This document shows, one piece after another, positions 48,340 through 58,208 of a stretch of 64,000 bases of DNA. The notes beneath the pieces are model-generated. The model was not told where the DNA came from. It saw only the letters and a program-made list of their open reading frames with translations, and did no database searches. The stretch's first letter is position 1. Every line of letters begins with the position of its first letter. This stretch comes from Vibrio ruber DSM 16370 (lineage in GTDB: Bacteria; Pseudomonadota; Gammaproteobacteria; Enterobacterales; Vibrionaceae): contig NZ_FULE01000032.1 of NCBI RefSeq assembly GCF_900163965.1, forward strand, positions 1-64,000. The letters run 5' to 3'. Both the position numbers and the translations under genes were made by a program.

Positions 48340-48400
48340 ACTCAGATCATAAGATCATATAACCATTTAAGATCATTAATAATCAAAAAGATCAGTTTTT
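48340..48400. other. AT-rich unwinding zone with ATCA repeats
   Basis: ATCA occurs on the plus strand at 48346, 48354, 48372, 48382 and 48391 within very AT-rich DNA just after the 12-mer array. In V. cholerae, RctB binds one strand of such ATCA repeats during origin opening. Confidence 0.7.
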
Positions 48401-48492
48401 AAGAGCAATAATTTTTTTCTTTATTTATAGAATATTTTTCTTTATGCTCGGAAAAATATCAATATTACATCAAATGTGATATGGACAGGAAA

Positions 48493-50469
48493 ATGAGCAC
48501 TCACGAAAAAATATTAATTAAAGCTCCCAGAAATCATAAAGACGGACATCTATTTCAGGTATCAGAAGCATCGATTAACTGGATTGAACAATATCAACAT
48601 TTTAAAGGTGTCACCAGAAGCATCATTGAGCTTTTGAATTTGGTTTCTCTGAAGGGGATGAGTAGCAAAGACGGCTTAGTTTCAACAACAGAGCTGATAG
48701 AAGCCGCAGATGGACAGTTAACCAGAGCCGCGATTCAGCAACGATTGCGTGCTGCGGTTAATATTGGTCTCTTCGAACAAATTCCTGTCCGGTTCGAAGA
48801 AGGCCTTGCCGGGAAAACAATGCTGCATAAGTTTATTAATCCCAGTCAGCTTATCTCTTCATTAGGAAGTACCAGCCTGATTACCGAATCAGTAAAGCAG
48901 TCAGAGAAACAAAAACGCTCCAAAGCACTGGCACAAACACAAGTCAATCAGCGCTTATTAAATGAATATGGATTAAATACGCCTCCGGCAATCAAAGATG
49001 AAGCAGACCAGTTTGTCGTTTCACCAACCAATTGGGCCGGAATTATTGACCAAGCGCTGGCTCCGCCAAGAACACGTAAAAATTATCAGAAATCAATGGT
49101 TTCAATTTCCGGAACTCGGGCAGTGATCGAAACAAGATCCTCAAAAAATATTATGACCGTCGATGATCTGATGACACTGTTTGCCTTGTTTACGTTAACC
49201 GTTCAGTACCATGATCATCAGCGAGAAGAATATCACCTCAACGCAAAACAGATCCCGAATAAAACTCCGCTCTATATCACAGATATTTTGTCACTACGGG
49301 GCAAAAAGGATAGTGGACCGGCAAGAGATTCCATCCGCGACAGTATCGATCGCATTGAGTTTACGGACTTTCAGCTGCATGAACTGACCGGACGTTGGCT
49401 CAGTGAAAATATGCCCGAAGGGTTTAAAAGTGATCGTTTTCGCTTTCTGGCTCGGACGATCACAGCTTCTGAAGAAGCCCCGGTTGAAGGCGCTGACGGA
49501 GAGATCAGGATTAAGCCCAACCTGTACATTCTGGTGTGGGAGCCATCATTTTATGAAGAATTGTTGACCCGCGATTATTTTTTCTTGTTTCCACCAGAAA
49601 TTCTGAAACAGCATACGTTGGTATTCCAACTCTACTCTTATTTTCGGAGCCGGATGTCCCGTCGGCATCATGAAACCATGCTGTTGTCGGAATTGAATCA
49701 GAAATTAGCCCGCAATATCGAATGGCGCCGTTTTTCAATGGATCTCATCCGTGAGTTACGTCGTCTGTCCGAAGGGAAAGGGGATGAGGATCTATTTGCC
49801 GTCAATCTATGGGGATATCATCTTTCCATTCGATCCATACATACCAAAGGCAAGATCTCAGACTATGAGGTTGATATTAAATGTGATGTTGAAGAGGTCT
49901 TACGTTTTTCCCGAGCGAGAACAACCAATGCCGGTAAACGCAATATGGCACCGACACTGCCCAATCCGCTTCGTCATGAGATGGTTTCTAAGCAGAAGCT
50001 GGAAGAGCTTTCATCCATTATCGATGGTGAATTTGAACCCATACAACGTAAAGCGCCTTCTCCCAGAGGCAATTTAGGACGTCGGGTCAAACAGCGTAAA
50101 CATCTGGTTGAGATCAATGCTGATGAAATCACGATCACTTTATCAAAATATACCTCACAGGAAGCCCTGGAACGCAGTATAAGCGCTTTATCAGCGATGA
50201 CCGGACATTCCCCATCATTAATCAGAGAAGAGTGTCAGGAGCTGATTGATAAGCTTGATTGGCTAAGAGTCGGTGATACAGTGCTGCCTTATGAGGTTTT
50301 GAGTAAGACAATTGAGCTATACAATTCTCGGAGCCGTAACAAGCATCTGTCCATTGAACGGTTGATCTCTGGATTAGCGGTGCGGCGTAAAGTGTGTAAA
50401 CAGATCAGCGAAGGGCATTTGGATGAGTCGGTGTTTTTGGTGCTTGATGAAGTAGCGATTGGTATTTAG
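48493..50469 (+). CDS. rctB: chromosome II replication initiator RctB
   Basis: 658 residues from the ATG at 48493 (AGGA 5 bp upstream; the ATG at 48481 has none), the same length as V. cholerae RctB. The sequence is recognisably RctB along its length (KDGHLFQVSEASINWIEQYQ; RDSIRDSIDRIEFTDFQLHE; FEPIQRKAPSPRGNLGRRVK). It has several winged-helix domains and no ATPase motif. It binds the 12-mers to open ori2, and other RctB sites limit initiation. It is the diagnostic gene for Vibrionaceae chromosome II. Confidence 0.98.
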   Translation: MSTHEKILIKAPRNHKDGHLFQVSEASINWIEQYQHFKGVTRSIIELLNLVSLKGMSSKDGLVSTTELIEAADGQLTRAAIQQRLRAAVNIGLFEQIPVRFEEGLAGKTMLHKFINPSQLISSLGSTSLITESVKQSEKQKRSKALAQTQVNQRLLNEYGLNTPPAIKDEADQFVVSPTNWAGIIDQALAPPRTRKNYQKSMVSISGTRAVIETRSSKNIMTVDDLMTLFALFTLTVQYHDHQREEYHLNAKQIPNKTPLYITDILSLRGKKDSGPARDSIRDSIDRIEFTDFQLHELTGRWLSENMPEGFKSDRFRFLARTITASEEAPVEGADGEIRIKPNLYILVWEPSFYEELLTRDYFFLFPPEILKQHTLVFQLYSYFRSRMSRRHHETMLLSELNQKLARNIEWRRFSMDLIRELRRLSEGKGDEDLFAVNLWGYHLSIRSIHTKGKISDYEVDIKCDVEEVLRFSRARTTNAGKRNMAPTLPNPLRHEMVSKQKLEELSSIIDGEFEPIQRKAPSPRGNLGRRVKQRKHLVEINADEITITLSKYTSQEALERSISALSAMTGHSPSLIREECQELIDKLDWLRVGDTVLPYEVLSKTIELYNSRSRNKHLSIERLISGLAVRRKVCKQISEGHLDESVFLVLDEVAIGI

Positions 50470-50657
50470 AGCTCTCAAAGACAGATGTGCACTAAAATGG
50501 AACGAAGGTTACAAACCCCCCCGTCTTTGCATAGCTTTGACATCTTCCTGACAGAGCAGGGGAGGGAGGCCGTTATTCTTTATCCCGAAAGACAACCTAT
50601 ATCCTACCCGATGTCATTGGTTAGGTTCACGTTGTTATATTCATACTTAGCATTTTC

Positions 50658-50684
50658 GCGAGCACCCCATGCTCGCTTTTTTTT
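50658..50684 (+). terminator. rho-independent terminator downstream of rctB
   Basis: Arms GCGAGCA (50658-50664) and TGCTCGC (50670-50676), then eight T. It lies about 190 bp after the rctB stop, leaving a long 3' tail or a separate short transcript. Confidence 0.9.
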
Positions 50685-50763
50685 GTCTGTCAGAAAAGTA
50701 AACTCATACAAATCCTGCCACTGTCATCAAATCAACGCAGCGTTCGATACATGGGATGACGTC

Positions 50764-50780
50764 CTTGATCATTGTTCCGG
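50764..50780 (+). repeat. second-type origin motif after rctB
   Basis: CTTGATCATTGTTCCGG: the reverse complement is identical over 17 bases to 30313-30329 and over 16 to 47784-47799. Confidence 0.6.
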
Positions 50781-51020
50781 GTAAGATGTGATATGAGAAA
50801 AATTGTCGGAAAAGTGGCGGGATGAGTTGAGCAAAAGATTGATAGCAATCTTCTAAAAATACTGTGCTGTTCAAATAGACGCAAAATTTTATTTTTACAT
50901 CTATCAATATTTTTACAGAACTATAGCCACTATCACACTCTTGGATAATTTTGCTTAACAAGGTTTTTCAGCTTCGCTATAGAATACGTGTCCCTAACAT
51001 GGTTTGTCCGGAGGTGATTT

Positions 51021-51218
51021 ATGTCTATCAATTCAATCGACCATGATGACATGACGAATATCGCAAATAAATGGGACTTCACGGACGAAGTTGAATTGCA
51101 AAAACCCACGAAAAATCTTAAATCAGCTGAAGCCCGACGTAGGATTGAGGTGATGAGAGAGATTCGTGAAAGTGGTTTGACTATTGAAGAAGCAAGAGAA
51201 CTAGGTTTACTTCATTAA
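51021..51218 (+). CDS. small conserved-looking acidic/basic protein, unknown
   Basis: 65 residues with an acidic N terminus and a helical C-terminal half (SAEARRRIEVMREIRESG). The strong site GGAGGTGA lies 5 bp before the ATG and a perfect terminator follows, so it is a real, separately expressed gene. Soluble, no signal peptide, no family recognised with confidence. Confidence 0.75.
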   Translation: MSINSIDHDDMTNIANKWDFTDEVELQKPTKNLKSAEARRRIEVMREIRESGLTIEEARELGLLH

Positions 51219-51233
51219 TCTTGATATCAGATA

Positions 51234-51264
51234 GAAGGGGCAGCCAAGCTGCCCCTTCTTTTTT
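51234..51264 (+). terminator. terminator of the 65-residue protein gene
   Basis: Arms GAAGGGGCAGC (51234-51244) and GCTGCCCCTTC (51248-51258), 3-base loop, six T. Confidence 0.95.
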
Positions 51265-51361
51265 CTCGATGGTGCGTAGCGGAACTGTCATCAGTTAGCG
51301 CTTAATTTTCCTGATTCCTGTGGTATATTGCACAACTTGTTTACAGATGACGGGTGATTTC

Positions 51362-51571
51362 ATGTCTTTTAATCTTGCAGAACTGAGTGCTGAAGAGAAG
51401 AATCGGATCGAGCTGGATAAACAGGCTGCCTTTTTAGTATGGAAACTGAAACAAGGGAAAGCCGGGCCTGATGTATTCATACAACATCAGGAAACGTTGC
51501 GAACAACCGATGAACAGACATGTTTTCAGCAATCAGTGGATAAATATAAAAGGATCATGGGCGTGATGTAA
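51362..51571 (+). CDS. small protein, possibly DUF3283 family
   Basis: 69 residues from the ATG at 51362 (GGGTGA upstream; the frame continues to 51320 without support). It begins [20 protein letters not shown] and ends KYKRIMGVM; helical, soluble. It resembles short Vibrio proteins of the DUF3283 type from memory; function unknown. It may be co-transcribed with the YebC-family gene 86 bp downstream. Confidence 0.65.
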   Translation: MSFNLAELSAEEKNRIELDKQAAFLVWKLKQGKAGPDVFIQHQETLRTTDEQTCFQQSVDKYKRIMGVM

Positions 51572-51657
51572 GCCGCTCCCTGAGCCGACAGAAATTGAAA
51601 TGGTTCTGTGTTTTTCCTACAATCCGTCGCGTTCAATTAATGAGAGAGAATATCCCG

Positions 51658-52377
51658 ATGGGAAGAAGTTTTGAAGTGCGTAAAGCTTCCATGGCGAAGA
51701 CTCAAGGCGCAAAGATTAAAGTTTATTCCAAATACGGCAAAGAGATTTATGTGTGTGCAAAAAATGGTGGGGCCGATCCGGATACCAACCTTTCTTTGCG
51801 GCATTTGATCACGAAAGCGAAAAAAGATCAGGTTCCCGGACATGTGATCGACAAAGCGCTGGATAAAGCCTCGGGAGGATCTGGTGAAGATTACCAGCCT
51901 GCTCGTTATGAAGGGTTTGGCCCTGGTGGCGTCAGTGTGATTGTTGACTGTTTAACCGATAACGGTAACCGGACTTATCAGGACGTCCGTCAGTGCTTTG
52001 TGAAGACAGGTGCGAAGATCGGTAGCCCGGGGACGGTTGCCCATATGTTTGATCATCAAGCGGTATTCCAGTTTAAAGGTGATGATGAAGAGACTGTATT
52101 AGAAGCGTTAGTCATGGCGGATGTTGATGTCACCGATATTGAGCTGGAAGACGGTGTGATAACAGTATTTGCCCCACATACAGAATTCTTTAAAGCAAAG
52201 ACGGCATTGACTGAGTCTTTCCCTGATGTCACTTTGGATGTGGAAGAGATAACATTCGTGCCGCAAAACCGGACTGAAATTGCCGGAGAAGATGCTGAGA
52301 AATTCCAGAAGTTTCTTGATCTGTTGGACGATAGTGATGATGTACAACAGGTTTATCATAATGCGGACATTGAGTAG
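51658..52377 (+). CDS. YebC/PmpR-family protein (YeeN-like)
   Basis: 239 residues from the ATG at 51658 (GAGAGAGAA upstream; the longer frame to 51595 is unlikely). Starts [20 protein letters not shown] and includes [19 protein letters not shown] and [20 protein letters not shown], the family core. Members act as DNA-binding regulators or, as shown more recently for TACO1/YebC homologues, as translation factors that relieve ribosome stalling. Vibrio carries a second YebC on chromosome I; this is the chromosome II paralogue near rctB. Confidence 0.9.
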   Translation: MGRSFEVRKASMAKTQGAKIKVYSKYGKEIYVCAKNGGADPDTNLSLRHLITKAKKDQVPGHVIDKALDKASGGSGEDYQPARYEGFGPGGVSVIVDCLTDNGNRTYQDVRQCFVKTGAKIGSPGTVAHMFDHQAVFQFKGDDEETVLEALVMADVDVTDIELEDGVITVFAPHTEFFKAKTALTESFPDVTLDVEEITFVPQNRTEIAGEDAEKFQKFLDLLDDSDDVQQVYHNADIE

Positions 52378-52410
52378 TCACTCTATTTCGCTTTCATGAC
52401 AAAACAGATG

Positions 52411-52442
52411 AAAACGCTCCTGATGACATGGGGCGTTTTTTT
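52411..52442 (+). terminator. terminator after the YebC-family gene
   Basis: AAAACGCTCC and GGGGCGTTTT can pair with one bulge over a 9-10 base loop, followed by a T-run to 52442. Confidence 0.75.
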
Positions 52443-52963
52443 ATGCCTTGGGGATTCTCTACAGCCATCACAAATCATGATTTTTTTCACACTCTCATAT
52501 TCATGGGTTTATAAAAGAAATTGCATTACATTCCGTGATAGAGTTCATAAATTATAACGAAAAAAAAAACAGCTATGGGGAAAGAGTGGAATAAGGTGAA
52601 ATTTGTTCTAAAAAATATATAGATAACAAGGAATTATATATTTGACATCGCAGATGTGGCGGATCCACTTTTTCTGAACGTCAGATTTGCGTAACTTAAG
52701 ATTGCACTTTAATATAGTGTCCCTCGACGTATTGTTACTATGATGTGTCGGATGTAGCAAAGTGTTCTTTCTTGTAACAAATATATTTGCCTTCTCGATA
52801 AGCTGGATGTGAATTATCACGATTTCGTAGAGTTGAATGGATTTGTCGCAGGTAAGGATAATTTTGTTACAGATTCAAATACTCTTATTAAAAACAACCG
52901 CAGAGTCTTGATAAGGTAGTGTCGGTTATCAGGTTCTCTGCCAAAAAGAGAAAGTACAAGTAA
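52443..52963. promoter_or_regulatory. cyo operon upstream region
   Basis: About 520 bp of AT-rich DNA with no gene. It should hold the cyo promoter and respiration-linked control sites. TTGCGT-17-TAATAT near 52689-52717 is a weak promoter candidate. Short frames here are not supported. Confidence 0.35.
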
Positions 52964-53890
52964 ATGGAAGCCTCACGATATAAAAGCATCATATCGAGAC
53001 TCGGACTGTTACTCACAGTGCTGATGCTCTCAGGGTGTAAGTTTGCGCTACTTGATCCCAAAGGAGAGGTGGGTGTTCAGGTAAAAGAGTTGATCATTAC
53101 AGCTCTGCTCCTGATGTTGATCGTTGTTATCCCTGTGATACTGATGACGCTCTACTTCTCGTATAAATATCGATCAAGTAATTCGAACGCAGAATATACA
53201 CCAGAATGGTCCCATTCAACAAAGATTGAGTTTGTTGTCTGGACGATCCCTATCATCATTATTGTTATTTTGGCGACAATCACATGGCGTTCAACGCATC
53301 ATCTTGAACCTTCTAATCCTTTAGCAAGTGATGTGAAGCCGATGACGATTGAAGTCGTATCGCTTGACTGGAAATGGTTGTTTATTTATCCGGAACAAAA
53401 AATTGCAACGGTTAATTATGTCGCATTTCCAAAAGATGTTCCGGTGAAGTTCAAACTGACGTCAGATAACATCATGAACTCTTTCTTTATCCCTCGATTG
53501 GGGAGCCAGCTTTATGCGATGCCCGGAATGGTGACGCGTCTGCATTTGATTGCCAATCATGCCGGGGATTATAAAGGGATTGCTGCGAGCTTCAGTGGTG
53601 ACGGATTCTCTCATATGAAATTCACTGCGACGGCAACACCGGACATGGCCAGCTTCGAACAGTGGGTTGAGAAAGTGAAATCTTCTGAACAGCAGATCCA
53701 TGATTTCTCTGATTATCGTGCTTTGGCGAAGCCAAGCATCGATGTCCCTGTCACTTATTATTCTCATATTCCTGATGGCCTGTTCGATTCAGTGGTAACC
53801 CAGTTCCCGGGTGGCATGAATATGCACGGAGAGGGACAGGATATGGATAAACCAATGGGTCATCATTCGATGGCTGAGCATGAAGGGTAA
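52964..53890 (+). CDS. cyoA: cytochrome bo3 ubiquinol oxidase subunit II
   Basis: 308 residues. Lipoprotein signal with lipobox MLSGC (Cys25), two membrane helices (about 40-65 and 90-110), then a periplasmic cupredoxin domain ([25 protein letters not shown]-like [16 protein letters not shown]). CuA ligands are absent, as in quinol oxidases. First of cyoABCDE. The ribosome site is weak. Confidence 0.97.
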   Translation: MEASRYKSIISRLGLLLTVLMLSGCKFALLDPKGEVGVQVKELIITALLLMLIVVIPVILMTLYFSYKYRSSNSNAEYTPEWSHSTKIEFVVWTIPIIIIVILATITWRSTHHLEPSNPLASDVKPMTIEVVSLDWKWLFIYPEQKIATVNYVAFPKDVPVKFKLTSDNIMNSFFIPRLGSQLYAMPGMVTRLHLIANHAGDYKGIAASFSGDGFSHMKFTATATPDMASFEQWVEKVKSSEQQIHDFSDYRALAKPSIDVPVTYYSHIPDGLFDSVVTQFPGGMNMHGEGQDMDKPMGHHSMAEHEG

Positions 53891-53897
53891 TGAGATT

Positions 53898-55922
53898 ATG
53901 TTTGGAAGATTAACACTGGACTCCATTCCATACCATGAGCCCATTATCATGATTACGCTGTCTGTAATCGCGGTTGTCGGTCTGGCTGTCGTGATTTGGG
54001 TAACACGTCTTGGTAAATGGCAGTATCTATGGAATGAATGGTTTACTTCAGTAGACCACAAAAAATTAGGTTTCATGTACATTGTTGTCGCATTTGTGAT
54101 GCTCATACGTGGCTTTGCCGATGCGGTAATGATGCGAAGCCAGCAAGCGCTGTCTGCTGCTGGTGAAGCCGGTTATCTGCCACCACACCATTATGACCAG
54201 ATCTTTACTGCGCACGGTGTCATCATGATTTTCTTTGTGGCGATGCCACTGGTGATCGGTTTGATGAACATTGTTGTGCCGCTACAGATTGGTGCGCGTG
54301 ACGTTGCTTTCCCGTATCTGAACAACCTGAGTTTCTGGTTGTTTGTTGTGGGTGTGATTCTGACGAACTTGTCTCTGGGCTTGGGAGAATTTGCCCGTAC
54401 CGGTTGGTTGGCTTATCCACCACTGTCAGGGATTGCTGCGAGTCCGGGGGTCGGCGTTGACTACTGGATTTGGGCATTGCAGATATCGGGCGTCGGGACG
54501 ACACTCACCGGGGTAAACTTCTTTGTTACCATTATGCGGATGCGTACTCCGGGAATGCCACTGATGAAGATGCCAGTTTTCACTTGGGCTTCATTGTGTG
54601 CAAACATCCTGATCATTATCTCATTCCCGATTTTAACTGTTTCTATTGCACTGCTGACGTTAGACCGTTATCTGGGTTTCCACTTCTTCACCAATGATAT
54701 GGGTGGGAACATGATGATGTATATCAACCTGATTTGGGCATGGGGTCACCCAGAGGTATATATCCTCGTGCTGCCAGTTTTCGGGGTGTTCTCTGAAGTG
54801 ACCGCAACCTTCTCACGCAAGAAGCTGTTCGGCTATACGTCTTTGGTGTGGGCAACCATTGCCATCACGATTCTGGCCTTTATTGTTTGGCTGCATCACT
54901 TCTTTACAATGGGAGCCGGTGCAAATGTCAACGCCTTCTTTGGTATCGCAACCATGGTCATATCGATCCCGACAGGGGTGAAGATATTTAACTGGTTATT
55001 TACGATGTACAAAGGACGCATTCAGTTTACATCACCGATGCTATGGACGATTGGATTCCTGATTACTTTCAGTATTGGCGGGATGACAGGCGTATTGATG
55101 GCAGTTCCCGGTGCTGACTTTGTCCTGCACAACAGTGTATTCCTCGTGGCTCATTTCCATAACGTGATTATCGGCGGTGTGGTCTTCGGTTGTTTCGCTG
55201 CGATTACTTACTGGTTCCCGAAAGCAACAGGCTTCACGATGAATGAAGCATGGGGACGCCGTGCCTTTTGGTGTTGGTTAATCGGCTTCCTGATGGCCTT
55301 CCTGCCTTTATATGCCCTCGGCTTTATGGGTATGACTCGTCGTTTGAGTCAGGATATCAGTTCTGATTACTTCCCACTGCTTGCCACAGCAGCCGTCGGT
55401 ACTGCGATTGTTGCGCTCGGGGTGCTTTGTCAGGTGACTCAAATCGTTCTCAGTATCAGAGATCGCGAACAAAATCGTGATGTCACTGGCGACCCTTGGG
55501 ATGGCCGGACGTTGGAATGGTCTACGTCTTCTCCACCACCGTTTTATAACTTTGCGGTGATTCCGAAAGGGGATGAAATCGATGCTTTCTGGTATCAGAA
55601 ACAGCGTGGAGAGCATTCGCTTGATAAAGAAGTTGAATACGAACCGATTCATATGCCGAAAAACACACCGACAGGTATGTATGTCTCTGCATGGTCTCTG
55701 GTCTTTGGTTTCGCGATGATCTGGTATATCTGGTGGCTGGCTGCTATCGGCTTTATCGGTATTGTTGTAACAAGTATCTGGCATAGCTTTAACGATGATG
55801 TTGATTACTATGTTCAGGTGGATGAAATCAAAGCGATTGAAGATGAACACCGCGATCAAGTTGCGAAAGCAAAAGCCGGATCTCAATCGAAAGATGATAT
55901 GGAGGTGAACTATGCAGGCTAA
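53898..55922 (+). CDS. cyoB: cytochrome bo3 ubiquinol oxidase subunit I
   Basis: 674 residues from the ATG at 53898 ([15 protein letters not shown], as in E. coli CyoB); an ATG at 53880 overlaps the cyoA end and is rejected. Haem-copper core with the HGVIMIFF region, [12 protein letters not shown] (CuB His-Tyr), and HFHNVIIGG (haem ligands). It reduces O2 to water and pumps protons. Its stop overlaps the cyoC start by 11 bp. Confidence 0.98.
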   Translation: MFGRLTLDSIPYHEPIIMITLSVIAVVGLAVVIWVTRLGKWQYLWNEWFTSVDHKKLGFMYIVVAFVMLIRGFADAVMMRSQQALSAAGEAGYLPPHHYDQIFTAHGVIMIFFVAMPLVIGLMNIVVPLQIGARDVAFPYLNNLSFWLFVVGVILTNLSLGLGEFARTGWLAYPPLSGIAASPGVGVDYWIWALQISGVGTTLTGVNFFVTIMRMRTPGMPLMKMPVFTWASLCANILIIISFPILTVSIALLTLDRYLGFHFFTNDMGGNMMMYINLIWAWGHPEVYILVLPVFGVFSEVTATFSRKKLFGYTSLVWATIAITILAFIVWLHHFFTMGAGANVNAFFGIATMVISIPTGVKIFNWLFTMYKGRIQFTSPMLWTIGFLITFSIGGMTGVLMAVPGADFVLHNSVFLVAHFHNVIIGGVVFGCFAAITYWFPKATGFTMNEAWGRRAFWCWLIGFLMAFLPLYALGFMGMTRRLSQDISSDYFPLLATAAVGTAIVALGVLCQVTQIVLSIRDREQNRDVTGDPWDGRTLEWSTSSPPPFYNFAVIPKGDEIDAFWYQKQRGEHSLDKEVEYEPIHMPKNTPTGMYVSAWSLVFGFAMIWYIWWLAAIGFIGIVVTSIWHSFNDDVDYYVQVDEIKAIEDEHRDQVAKAKAGSQSKDDMEVNYAG

Positions 55923-56517
55923 TTCTGTCGCAGATCACGCGCATGAGCACCACCATGATACCGGTGGTAACAAACTGTTCGGATTCTGGATTTACTTGAT
56001 GAGTGACTGTATTTTGTTTGCAACATTGTTTGCAACCTATGCAGTGCTCGCCAATGCAACCGCTGGTGGCCCCAGCGGTAAAGAAATCTTTGAATTGCCA
56101 TTTGTTTTTGTCGAAACCATGTTACTGCTGTTGAGTAGTATTACCTTCGGTTTTGGCATGATTGCGATGAAACGCAAACAGCTCGGTGCTCTGAAGTTAT
56201 GGATGGTCGTGACTTTCCTGTTAGGTGCAGGCTTTATCGGCATGGAAATCTATGAATTCCATCACCTGATTGTTGAAGGCTACGGCCCCGATCAAAGTGC
56301 GTTCCTGTCTGCATTCTTCACGCTGGTTGGCACGCATGGTCTGCACGTGACCTTTGGTTTGATTTGGTTGTTCGTTTGTTTCTGGCAATTGAATACCAAA
56401 GGCCTGACCGACATGCTCGAAACTCGATTCGGCTGTCTGAGCTTGTTCTGGCACTTCCTTGATATCGTCTGGATTTGTGTATTTACATTCGTTTACTTAG
56501 TTGGGGTGACATCATGA
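55912..56517 (+). CDS. cyoC: cytochrome bo3 ubiquinol oxidase subunit III
   Basis: 201 residues, five membrane helices, His-rich N terminus (HAHEHHHD). Conserved [20 protein letters not shown] and [13 protein letters not shown]. It stabilises the oxidase core. Overlaps cyoB and cyoD (ATGA). Confidence 0.97.
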   Translation: MQANSVADHAHEHHHDTGGNKLFGFWIYLMSDCILFATLFATYAVLANATAGGPSGKEIFELPFVFVETMLLLLSSITFGFGMIAMKRKQLGALKLWMVVTFLLGAGFIGMEIYEFHHLIVEGYGPDQSAFLSAFFTLVGTHGLHVTFGLIWLFVCFWQLNTKGLTDMLETRFGCLSLFWHFLDIVWICVFTFVYLVGVTS

Positions 56518-56828
56518 GTAACCAACACGCTGACTCAGGAGTGAAGGGATATGTGATTGGCTTCGTTGCCTCTCTGATCTTAACGATTATTCCTTTCTAC
56601 TATGCTGCGACACAAAGCCTATCGACCGGAACAACATTTGCTGTTCTGTTCGGTTGTGCCATTGTTCAGGTGATTGTTCATTTTGTCTACTTCCTGCATA
56701 TGGAAACCAAGACGGATGAAGGTCGCTGGAATTTCATTTCTCTGGTGTTTTCTGCGATTGTCGTTCTGATTCTGATCGCTGGTTCTATCTGGATTATGTG
56801 GAACCTAAACATCAATATGATGATGTAG
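56514..56828 (+). CDS. cyoD: cytochrome bo3 ubiquinol oxidase subunit IV
   Basis: 104 residues from the ATG at 56514, overlapping the cyoC stop as ATGA. Three membrane helices with the conserved [13 protein letters not shown] segment. Needed for assembly of the CuB site in E. coli. Confidence 0.96.
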   Translation: MSNQHADSGVKGYVIGFVASLILTIIPFYYAATQSLSTGTTFAVLFGCAIVQVIVHFVYFLHMETKTDEGRWNFISLVFSAIVVLILIAGSIWIMWNLNINMMM

Positions 56829-56838
56829 GCGCAGACTG

Positions 56839-57705
56839 ATGATTAAAGGGTATCTATCGATCACCAAACCAGGCATTATCGTGGGTAACCTGATCTCTAC
56901 GGCTGCGGGATTTTTTCTCGCAGCCAAAGCAGAATCAGCGACCTCAATGCTACTGCTTTGTACGCTGGCCGGGGTGGCTTTGATCATCGCGTCAGGGTGT
57001 GTCATTAATAATATTTTTGACCGTGATATCGATAGCAGAATGGCTCGTACCAGTCAGAGATTGCTGGTGCGTGGTGAGATTAATGTTGATCATGCATTTA
57101 TCTATGCCATCGTCTTATTACTCGCCGGAACAGCGCTGCTGTACCAACAGACAAACCCGCTGACCGCGGTTGTGGTTTTATTGGGTTATGTCTTTTACGT
57201 GTTCTTTTATACGATGTGGTACAAGCGGACGTCTGTCTACGGCACGTTGATTGGCAGTATTTCTGGTGCTGTCCCGCCGCTGGCTGGTTATCTGGCGGTG
57301 ACCAACTATATCAGTCTGGAAGGTGTTTTGCTGTTCAGCTTGTTCTGCCTATGGCAAATGCCGCACTCTTATGCGATTGCGATGTTCAGACTTCAGGACT
57401 ATCGTCAGGCGGGGATTCCGGTACTGCCGGTAGTTTCCGGGATCGATAAGGCTCGCAAACATATGATGGCTTATGTGATTGCTTTTAATGCCGTTGCGCT
57501 GGGATTATACCTGGTCGGAAATACAGGTTATGAATACTTAGTCGTTGCTTCTGCGGTCTGTTTCATGTGGACTCGGGTGACATTCCGGCGCATGACTGCA
57601 GATAATTTCGAAGCATGGTCAAAAACGGTGTTCAAACACTCGCTTATTGTGGTGATGAGTTTCAGTGCTGTCCTTGGTGTTGAACTGATCCCGCTGAGCT
57701 TCTGA
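56839..57705 (+). CDS. cyoE: protohaem IX farnesyltransferase (haem O synthase)
   Basis: 288 residues, UbiA-family membrane prenyltransferase with the Asp-rich motif NNIFDRDIDSRMART and the second motif YDFYTMWYKR-like FFYTMWYKRTSVYGT. It makes haem O for the CyoB active site. It lies 10 bp after cyoD and closes the operon. Confidence 0.97.
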   Translation: MIKGYLSITKPGIIVGNLISTAAGFFLAAKAESATSMLLLCTLAGVALIIASGCVINNIFDRDIDSRMARTSQRLLVRGEINVDHAFIYAIVLLLAGTALLYQQTNPLTAVVVLLGYVFYVFFYTMWYKRTSVYGTLIGSISGAVPPLAGYLAVTNYISLEGVLLFSLFCLWQMPHSYAIAMFRLQDYRQAGIPVLPVVSGIDKARKHMMAYVIAFNAVALGLYLVGNTGYEYLVVASAVCFMWTRVTFRRMTADNFEAWSKTVFKHSLIVVMSFSAVLGVELIPLSF

Positions 57706-57729
57706 CTCGCACATTTTCATATATGAATC

Positions 57730-57755
57730 ATAAAGGCATCACAAGATGCCTTTAT
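57730..57755 (+). terminator. cyo operon terminator
   Basis: Arms ATAAAGGCATC / GATGCCTTTAT around ACAA, followed by TTTTTA. Confidence 0.9.
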
Positions 57756-58208
57756 TTTTATCCTCTTCTCCATGATGCTTTTCTAATCTCTTTCGCCGTT
57801 ATGTTTTAATTGATTGTAAGTATTTACTTACATCGGTATCAGACTTGACTGTTTTAGTCAGACTGGTGTGCTTAAGGTGGGAAAAGGGAACCATCTGACT
57901 GCACTTCGGTCAGATATTATGGTATCAATATGTGATGATAGTCACTTTTTGTAGACTTTATCCACTGAAAAAGGCGCAAGGAGTCCGATTTAACGACTAA
58001 GGTTACTATCTAAGGATACTGTGATCCATATTCAATACAGAAGTTGATATGTATCACACCTCAACTTGGTAAGACTGCTGTATACCATATGATTTTCATG
58101 ACTGAGTGAACGTGATTGCAATGGTTTGTTCGTATTCAACGTTTTTTCGTACCTGTACTCACAGAGACGGCATTCAGTCATTTCGTTACCGACTCGGGAG
58201 GAGGTACG
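57756..58208. promoter_or_regulatory. malP upstream region
   Basis: About 450 bp without a gene. Two short hairpins follow each other: TGACT/AGTCA (57846-57860) and ATCTGAC/GTCAGAT (57893-57899, 57909-57915). A CRP-like site GTTGA-N6-TCACA is at 58043-58058. No clear MalT box was seen. Confidence 0.45.
58043..58058. promoter_or_regulatory. CRP-like site before malP
   Basis: GTTGA-TATGTA-TCACA: 8 of 10 positions of TGTGA-N6-TCACA, 150 bp before the malP ATG. Confidence 0.4.

Larger units (their letters stand above)
47939..48400. other. chromosome II replication origin (ori2) core
   Basis: Contains two outlying 12-mers, a DnaA box, an array of six phased 12-mers and an AT-rich zone with ATCA repeats, directly before rctB. 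The same order of elements is known for V. cholerae oriCII. GATC in each 12-mer makes it a Dam target, as RctB binding to 12-mers needs full methylation in V. cholerae. Confidence 0.9.
50470..51020. other. rctB downstream region
   Basis: 551 bp without a supported gene. The first part (50500-50640) is richer in GC, with C-run and G-run stretches (near 50516 and 50557) that can pair. Then come the terminator and the second-type origin motif at 50764-50780. The promoter of the next small gene should lie near 50930-51000. Confidence 0.5.

Noticed and set aside
49211..49222. ATGATCATCAGC inside rctB
   Set aside because: Only the TGATCAT core matches; the right half fits neither origin motif.
50485..50784. 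99-codon frame after rctB
   Set aside because: It runs through a perfect rho-independent terminator and its T-run, so it is not a gene.
57085..57096. TTGATCATGCAT inside cyoE
   Set aside because: The last two bases differ from the 12-mer consensus and flanks do not match; chance is plausible.
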